A stretch of DNA of 12,302 nucleotides from an uncultured Mucispirillum sp. (GTDB taxonomy: Bacteria; Chrysiogenota; Deferribacteres; Deferribacterales; Mucispirillaceae): assembly GCA_937890655.1 (NCBI GenBank), contig CALADT010000075.1:1-12302 (forward strand). Reading direction: 5' to 3'. Positions 7,856-12,302 of this stretch are shown here, one piece after another. Position numbers and translations under genes: made by a program. Position 1 is the stretch's first letter. Every line of letters begins with the position of its first letter. The notes beneath the pieces are model-generated. The model did not search any database. It was not told where the DNA came from and saw only the letters and a program-made list of their open reading frames with translations.

Positions 7856-7934
7856 GGGGGTATATGGGGCGAGCGGTTTTCAGTGAGAACACTTTTTCCC
7901 TAGCGAGTAGTGTAGGAAATAAAAAAAATGGTAT
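7856..7934. other. GC-richer non-coding island between convergent terminators
   Basis: A 79-base stretch beginning with GGGGG and containing GGGGCGAGCGG (7866-7876) and CCCTAGCGAGTAG (7898-7910), clearly different in composition from its flanks. GTTTTC (7876-7881) can pair with GAGAAC (7885-7890) around AGT; alternatively ACACT (7889-7893) can pair with AGTGT (7909-7913). GCGAG occurs twice. It lies outside both flanking transcripts, after the + terminator and beyond the - terminator. It could be a dispersed intergenic repeat or a small structured RNA; nothing identifies it. Confidence 0.45.
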
Positions 7935-7982
7935 AAAAAAAAGACCCTGTTAGAAACCAAATAAGTCAGCCCTAACAGAGTC
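7935..7982 (-). terminator. Intrinsic terminator of the porin-like gene
   Basis: On the minus strand GACTCTGTTAG (7982-7972) pairs with CTAACAGGGTC (7953-7943), 11 pairs with one G-U, around an 18-base loop, followed by eight T (7942-7935). It lies 39 bases after the stop codon of the gene at 8021-9208. Confidence 0.88.
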
Positions 7983-8020
7983 ATTATTTTATAATATTAT
8001 GTAACTAGAATTCTTTAAAA

Positions 8021-9208
8021 CTAGAAAGATAATGTAGCAACAGCACCTGCTAATACTTCATAGCCTTCTTTGTTACCTGCTTTATCCTGCATTAAGTCAT
8101 AATATGCAACTTCTGGAGTAATTGAGAACCAGTCGTTGATTTGAATAGCACAGTTTAAATATGCACCTAAGCTATCATCAATATGGTCATAACCGTCACC
8201 AAAGTTAAGAGTATAACCAACACCTATAGCTGGAGTGTATTTTTCAGCAAATGTATGACCAATACCTATTGCAACACCTGCAGACTGAACATTTTCATTA
8301 TCTACTGTAATTGTTCTTGTTAATTTTTGTAAATCATTTTTAACAACTAATGTATGAGATACAGTTCCTACTGCGTCCATTAAATCTAAGTTATTACCAT
8401 ACCAACCAGTAAATTGTAAGAAAGATGCACCAAAGTTAGCTTGGCCACCAAAACCTACATTGTAAGAATGAAGAACTAAATCATCAGCATTTTTGATATT
8501 CATATTAGCTAGTTCACGATAGTCTGCACTGTCAAATTTATCTTGGAATAAGTAAGCACCATAAGCACCAAATACTTTAAATTCTAATGCTTCACTTGCA
8601 TAAGTGTATGCTAATTCAACACGTGGTAACATTTGAAATGGTTGATAAGCATTAATTTTTATTGGCTCACTTTCTGGATTCATAACAACACTATCTTTAA
8701 TGTTTAACTGATAACCTGTATCAGTGCCATTTGAATAACCAAGATTTGGTAATACAACAGCTAATTCAAATCCTTTAATACCATAACGTATTTGAAGTCT
8801 TCTCTTATCTGCTAATGTACCAAAATCGTTTAATGACCCGAAGTCATAAGTTACAGCACCGAAAGAGTATGCTGCAATAGTAGTATCTCTACCTAAAACA
8901 AGAAAATGGTCTTCTTGCCCACCAATATTATAAGTCATAAAATATTTTCTAACAGGGTCACCAAGACCTGCTTCAAATGTTCCAGAAATATTTCCATAAC
9001 TTAAAGTAATACCTAAATTTGAAGAACCTACTAAAGATTGGCTACTTAATGAGTGTGAACCTTTATCACCATCATTTTTGTAACCATAGAAAGCATCTAC
9101 ATACGCATTACCATATATGTTTGCTTTGAATTCGCCACTTGTAAATTCAATGGCAAAAGCTGGAACGGCCATAAAAACAGCCATTAAAGATAATAATATC
9201 TTTCTCAT
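8021..9208 (-). CDS. Putative outer-membrane porin / beta-barrel protein
   Basis: 395 aa with a clear Sec signal peptide (MRKILLSLMAVFMAVPAFA, likely cut after Ala19). The mature part consists of alternating polar/hydrophobic strands rich in Gly, Tyr, Asn and aromatic ends (for example NLGITLSYGNISGTFEAGLG, then AVTYDFGSLNDFG), and ends in VATLSF with a C-terminal Phe, the usual signal for BAM-assembled barrels. Size suits a 16-strand general porin, but no specific family or substrate is recognised. An AGGAGGA ribosome site lies at 9218-9212, just before the ATG, with a near-consensus promoter upstream and a strong terminator downstream, so it is monocistronic and probably highly expressed. 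Its codons (more GGT, AAC and CGT) look less AT-driven than its neighbours, fitting abundance. Transport role is inferred. Confidence 0.82.
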   Translation of the reverse strand: MRKILLSLMAVFMAVPAFAIEFTSGEFKANIYGNAYVDAFYGYKNDGDKGSHSLSSQSLVGSSNLGITLSYGNISGTFEAGLGDPVRKYFMTYNIGGQEDHFLVLGRDTTIAAYSFGAVTYDFGSLNDFGTLADKRRLQIRYGIKGFELAVVLPNLGYSNGTDTGYQLNIKDSVVMNPESEPIKINAYQPFQMLPRVELAYTYASEALEFKVFGAYGAYLFQDKFDSADYRELANMNIKNADDLVLHSYNVGFGGQANFGASFLQFTGWYGNNLDLMDAVGTVSHTLVVKNDLQKLTRTITVDNENVQSAGVAIGIGHTFAEKYTPAIGVGYTLNFGDGYDHIDDSLGAYLNCAIQINDWFSITPEVAYYDLMQDKAGNKEGYEVLAGAVATLSF

Positions 9209-9259
9209 ATTTCCTCCTAAATAACTTAATATATATAAATATTAAGACCTTTTATGGAT

Positions 9260-9288
9260 TTTATATATTATAAAAAAACAAATGTCAA
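9260..9288 (-). promoter_or_regulatory. Promoter of the porin-like gene
   Basis: Reading the minus strand, TTGACA (9288-9283) is a perfect -35, followed by a 17-base spacer containing seven T, then TATAAA (9265-9260) as -10. Transcription would begin near 9253, giving a leader of about 45 bases before the ATG at 9208. The rest of the gap (9289-9425) is plain AT-rich DNA with no further feature seen. Confidence 0.75.
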
Positions 9289-9425
9289 CAGATTATTGAT
9301 AATTTTTTTCAATATAATATTTAAAAAATTTATATAAGATAACTTATTTTTTTACTTATATATTATATATTTAGTGAAATACAAATCATTATTATTTGAA
9401 AAATTATATAAACTAAAGTTTTACA

Positions 9426-10337
9426 TTAATAAATTATTCCTGGATATTGGAAATTGCCATTATTAAGAATATCTATTTTAATACAGTTACTACCCTTTTT
9501 ACTTTTTTCACTTTTTATATCGCCAAATAAAAGGCCACCTTTATATATATTACACTTAAACTTATTATTATTTTCTAAGGATTTAAACATAAATATACCT
9601 GTAACAGGGGCATAACATGTTAATTTAGCATCCTGCACACCAAATAAGGCACATTCTTGATTATACCTTCCATATTGGCCTTTTATGTGGGCGTTCATCT
9701 CCGTTTTATCAGGAAAAAGGACAACATCAAAAGGGCTTGCTGAATAAAATTCCACATCTATTATTAAATTATCTTTACCATTTCTTGATAAATCAAAAGC
9801 CCATATCTGCCCTTTTTTTAATGTATGAGTTTTTTCCACAATAGGCGTGGACCTTATATCAGATATTATACCATTATACATTTCTTTGTTTGATATACCA
9901 CAGGCATAGTTATATATTTTTTTCTTTTTTTCATCCACCTTTATATATGTGGATATACCACTGTGAAGTAAAAATGATGAATATAAAAGCGAAATATCTA
10001 AATAGTTACCCTGCCTGTTATGAAATGCGTTATATGGGTTTGGGGTGTTGGAATTTGTTTTATTATCTATAATATAGCTTGATTTTACATATTTATATAT
10101 TGCTATACTTTGGCATGCTTTATCATCTGCTAAACATGAAGATGTGATTTTATGAATAAAGTTTCTTATATTAAAATCATCAGTTATTAAGTAATCATTA
10201 ATATGGTATTTTTTTTCTTTTTTATTATTATATGATGATGAAATAATACTATCTGTATTAACATCTATCACAAACATATATAAAAAACCTACTATAATTA
10301 GTAGCCCTATTATTGCGTAAGTAAATCCCTTTAACAT
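9426..10337 (-). CDS. Membrane-anchored protein with degenerate transglutaminase-like domain
   Basis: 303 aa. One N-terminal hydrophobic helix (about residues 5-25) with few charges before it suggests a periplasm-facing protein anchored in the inner membrane. Residues about 75-150 follow the transglutaminase-like pattern: a helix (IAIYKYVKSSYII), NPYNAFHNRQGNYLDISLLY at 100-119, FLLHSGISTYIKV, then IYNYACGI. In active members the GNYLD position carries Gly-x-Cys and a His follows in the next strand; here they are Tyr112 and about Asn143, so it is probably non-catalytic. The C-terminal part (about 175-270: KKGQIWAFDLSRNGKDN, SPFDVVLF, APVTGIFMF) looks like a beta-sandwich, perhaps pre-peptidase C-like. 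Several Cys residues could form periplasmic disulfides. The ribosome site AGGA (10347-10344) supports this start. Both fold assignments are by eye and need structure prediction. Substrate or partner unknown. Confidence 0.6.
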   Translation of the reverse strand: MLKGFTYAIIGLLIIVGFLYMFVIDVNTDSIISSSYNNKKEKKYHINDYLITDDFNIRNFIHKITSSCLADDKACQSIAIYKYVKSSYIIDNKTNSNTPNPYNAFHNRQGNYLDISLLYSSFLLHSGISTYIKVDEKKKKIYNYACGISNKEMYNGIISDIRSTPIVEKTHTLKKGQIWAFDLSRNGKDNLIIDVEFYSASPFDVVLFPDKTEMNAHIKGQYGRYNQECALFGVQDAKLTCYAPVTGIFMFKSLENNNKFKCNIYKGGLLFGDIKSEKSKKGSNCIKIDILNNGNFQYPGIIY

Positions 10338-10418
10338 ATATTTTCCTAGCTAATATAAATATTATATTCTATTTATCATAAATATTTATAAAAAATCAAT
10401 GGAATAATAAAATATATC

Positions 10419-10449
10419 ACTTGTATTTTTATAATATTTAGATACAAGT
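10419..10449. promoter_or_regulatory. 8+8 inverted repeat in the divergent promoter region (candidate operator)
   Basis: ACTTGTAT (10419-10426) and ATACAAGT (10442-10449) are exact reverse complements separated by 15 bases that include TATAAT (10430-10435). It lies just before the GGAGGAG ribosome site (10461-10467) of the formyltransferase-like gene and between two divergent genes. It may be a repressor/activator site around a -10 box, or a leader hairpin. No matching -35 with good spacing was seen. Confidence 0.5.
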
Positions 10450-10469
10450 ATATTTTATATGGAGGAGTA

Positions 10470-11219
10470 ATGTATAAAATAGCAGCAATTACAAAAAACT
10501 TTCCACGTCATTTTGACTTTATTGTATCTCTTATGGAAACAGGTTGTTTATGTGGCGTAGCTATGGTGCTTGATGAAAACAACACTTTTATTAAAGAAAA
10601 TGAAAAATTAAACGATTATTACCAAAAATCAGAACATAAGTTTTTTGGCAATAAATTTAATAATATATCAAGAATTAAAACCCATACTTTTAAAGAAGAT
10701 GAAGTTAATAGTGAAAAGTTTATTGATTTTGTAAACAGCTTATCCCCTGATTTAACTATTATTTTTGATATTGATAATTTAAATGATAATACACTTGAAA
10801 GTATTAATAACAATATTTGGAAATACCATTTTGGTTACTTCCAAAACTATGCAGGAATAAACTGTAATATTTATGCTGCTACATTAAATAAAGCACAAAC
10901 AATATGCACTACCCTTATTGAATATAAAAATAATAAGTATGACGGTAGAATAATACACCAGACTAACGCTAATTTTAGGCAGGAAGATACTGTAACAGAT
11001 GCAGAATTTAGAAGCCTTAGAAAAATGATGCTTGATATGGAAAAAATTATAAACCTATATAATAATAACAATATTACATATTATAATAACACTAACCCTA
11101 TGATTATTGATTATCATGTAATAGATAAATCTAAATTACAAAATATTATAGAAAATAGTAGTTTTCTTGTAAAAAATTTATGTGACGATGAAGAAATAAA
11201 TTTTATTAAACAAATATAA
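10470..11219 (+). CDS. Formyltransferase-like protein of unknown substrate
   Basis: 249 aa, cytoplasmic. The first ~165 residues resemble the formyltransferase (Fmt/PurN, Formyl_trans_N) fold: KNFPRHFDFIVSLMETG at 9-25, PDLTIIFDIDNLNDNTLESI at 93-112, WKYHFGYFQNYAGINCNIYA at 117-136, then CTTLIEYKNNKYDGRIIHQ at 146-164. The catalytic Asn-x-His of Fmt appears as Lys118-Tyr-His120, so the His is kept but the Asn is lost; Asp158 of YDGRI matches the conserved Asp. Small relatives act on sugar nucleotides or amino sugars, but residues 190-249 (Asn-rich, then helical) match nothing I recognise. The strong GGAGGAG ribosome site at 10461-10467 sets the start. lysS follows after 14 bases, so the two are probably co-transcribed. 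The fold call is moderately sure; activity is uncertain. Confidence 0.62.
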   Translation: MYKIAAITKNFPRHFDFIVSLMETGCLCGVAMVLDENNTFIKENEKLNDYYQKSEHKFFGNKFNNISRIKTHTFKEDEVNSEKFIDFVNSLSPDLTIIFDIDNLNDNTLESINNNIWKYHFGYFQNYAGINCNIYAATLNKAQTICTTLIEYKNNKYDGRIIHQTNANFRQEDTVTDAEFRSLRKMMLDMEKIINLYNNNNITYYNNTNPMIIDYHVIDKSKLQNIIENSSFLVKNLCDDEEINFIKQI

Positions 11220-11233
11220 ATAATGGAGTTAAA

Positions 11234-12302
11234 ATGGACCAACACAGACTAGAAAAATATAACAAATTAAGAGAAATGGGACTAAACCCTTATGTAAATT
11301 CACATATTATTACTTCCCCTATTGCTGATATTATAGAAAGGTTTAATGATGAAACACAAGCATTACCAGAAAACGAAGAATTTAAAGCAGCAGGAAGAAT
11401 ATTAGCTAAAAGAGAGTTTGGAAAAACTGCCTTTTTAACTGTTAGGGATAGAAGTGGAATTATACAAGTATATATTAAAAAAGCACTACTTTCAGAAAAT
11501 GATTTTGAAGTGTATTCTCTTACTGAAGTTGGGGATTTTATAGGTGTAGAAGGCACATTATTTCGTACAAAAACAGGCGAATTAACTATAAGAGCTTTTA
11601 AATACAGGCTTCTAACAAAAGCATTAAAAGATTTACCTGAAAAATTTCACGGCCTTAAAGATATTGAAACAAGATATAGACAACGTTATCTTGATTTAAT
11701 TGTAAATAACGATGTAAAAGATGTTTTCATCAAAAGAAGTAGAATTATTAAAGAAATAAGAGATTTTTTTACAAGCTATAACTTTATAGAAGTGGAAACA
11801 CCTATGATGCACTCACTGGTGGGTGGTGCTACTGCAAAACCGTTTGTTACTCACCATAACGCACTAAATATGCCACTTTATTTAAGAATTGCACCAGAGC
11901 TTTATTTAAAAAGGCTTGTGGTTGGTGGCATAGAAAGAGTGTTTGAGTTAAACAGAAATTTCAGAAATGAGGGTGTTGATACAAAACATAACCCAGAATT
12001 TACTATGATAGAATGGTATATGGCCTATGCTGATTACCATACATTAATGGATTTAATAGAAGAACTTGTTAGCAACCTTGCTGAAAAAATAAACAATAAA
12101 ACCACTCTTGAATTTGGTGATTTAACTATTGAATTAAAACGTCCATGGGCAAGGCTCACTATGGCAGAAGCAATAGAAAAATATGGCAATATAGATAAAG
12201 GAAGTATTGATACATATGAAAAAGCTAAACAAGAAGCAGAAAAACTTCATATTAAAATAGAAAATTCTTGGGGGCATGGTAGAATAGTTTCTGAAATATT
12301 TG
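11234..12302 (+). CDS. lysS: Lysyl-tRNA synthetase, class II (partial, runs off the window)
   Basis: Attaches lysine to tRNA-Lys in the cytoplasm. 356 residues are visible of the usual ~490-500, with no stop before the window end. Order: short N-terminal helix (RLEKYNKLREMGLNPY), OB-fold anticodon-binding domain at about 50-125 (AAGRILAKREFGKTAFLTVR), then the class II core beginning with the linker YRQRYLDLI. Motif 1 region is FIEVETPMMHSLVGGATAKP at 184-203, followed by LYLRIAPELYLKRLVVGGIE; motif 2 is RVFELNRNFRNEG at 235-247, followed by HNPEFTMIEWY at 252-262. Motif 3 lies beyond the window. Ribosome site GGAG at 11225-11228, six bases before the ATG. It follows the formyltransferase-like gene by 14 bases and has no promoter of its own in that gap. 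An essential gene, intact as far as visible. Confidence 0.95.
   Translation, partial: MDQHRLEKYNKLREMGLNPYVNSHIITSPIADIIERFNDETQALPENEEFKAAGRILAKREFGKTAFLTVRDRSGIIQVYIKKALLSENDFEVYSLTEVGDFIGVEGTLFRTKTGELTIRAFKYRLLTKALKDLPEKFHGLKDIETRYRQRYLDLIVNNDVKDVFIKRSRIIKEIRDFFTSYNFIEVETPMMHSLVGGATAKPFVTHHNALNMPLYLRIAPELYLKRLVVGGIERVFELNRNFRNEGVDTKHNPEFTMIEWYMAYADYHTLMDLIEELVSNLAEKINNKTTLEFGDLTIELKRPWARLTMAEAIEKYGNIDKGSIDTYEKAKQEAEKLHIKIENSWGHGRIVSEIF

Larger units (their letters stand above)
7474..8020. other. 547-base gene-poor intergenic region
   Basis: Holds no convincing gene. 7474-7815 is extremely AT-rich, with a weak hairpin at 7499-7515 (TTTAATA/TATTAAA), a possible promoter near 7589-7617, a doubtful 46-codon frame at 7626-7766 and a 13-base tandem duplication. 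Then come a + strand terminator (7816-7855), a GC-richer island (7856-7934) and the minus-strand terminator of the porin-like gene (7935-7982). The remaining bases to 8020 are the 3' untranslated part of that gene. Confidence 0.7.

Noticed and set aside
9386..9402. Fur-box-like sequence CAAATCATTATTATTTG in the gap before the porin-like gene
   Set aside because: Only five-base arms match, it lies about 100 bases upstream of the -35, and such AT-rich matches are expected by chance.

Overview
This is a strongly AT-rich window (third codon positions are overwhelmingly A/T). The organism is probably a Gram-negative bacterium: one gene encodes a secreted beta-barrel protein with a signal peptide and a terminal Phe. 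The low GC, together with a GH57 / GalT-like / GlgA / DUF4912 / GH57 gene set, suggests a Deferribacteres-type genome such as Mucispirillum. That assignment is inference from gene content, not from a database match.

Region 1 (11-6811, + strand) is a tightly packed glycogen / alpha-glucan operon. It encodes a GH57 4-alpha-glucanotransferase broken by a one-base frameshift, a two-zinc GalT-like nucleotidyltransferase, a glycogen synthase (GlgA) with an altered N-terminal sugar-nucleotide motif, a SAP/Rho_N + DUF4912 protein, and a GH57 (DUF1957-type) branching enzyme. Gaps are 5, -4, 4 and 2 bases. Together they would supply sugar nucleotide, elongate, branch and rearrange alpha-1,4-glucan. A 31-base perfect inverted repeat ends this block, followed by an AhpD/carboxymuconolactone decarboxylase-like gene (6868-7473).

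Region 2 (7474-8020) is a 547-base stretch without a convincing gene. It holds a possible small + strand transcription unit ending at a good intrinsic terminator (7816-7855), an unusually GC-rich 79-base island, and the minus-strand terminator of the next gene.

Region 3 (8021-10337, - strand) has an outer-membrane porin-like protein with a strong promoter and Shine-Dalgarno. Upstream of it is a membrane-anchored protein that looks like a transglutaminase-fold protein without its catalytic residues.

Region 4 (10470-end, + strand) has a formyltransferase-like protein of unknown substrate, followed 14 bases later by lysS (lysyl-tRNA synthetase), which runs off the window. An 8+8 inverted repeat lies in the divergent promoter region before it.

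No RNA genes, CRISPR arrays, insertion sequences or phage genes were recognised. The points most worth a second look are the frameshifted glucanotransferase, the GlgA motif loss, the DUF4912 partner protein, the degenerate transglutaminase, and the isolated intergenic island at 7856-7934.
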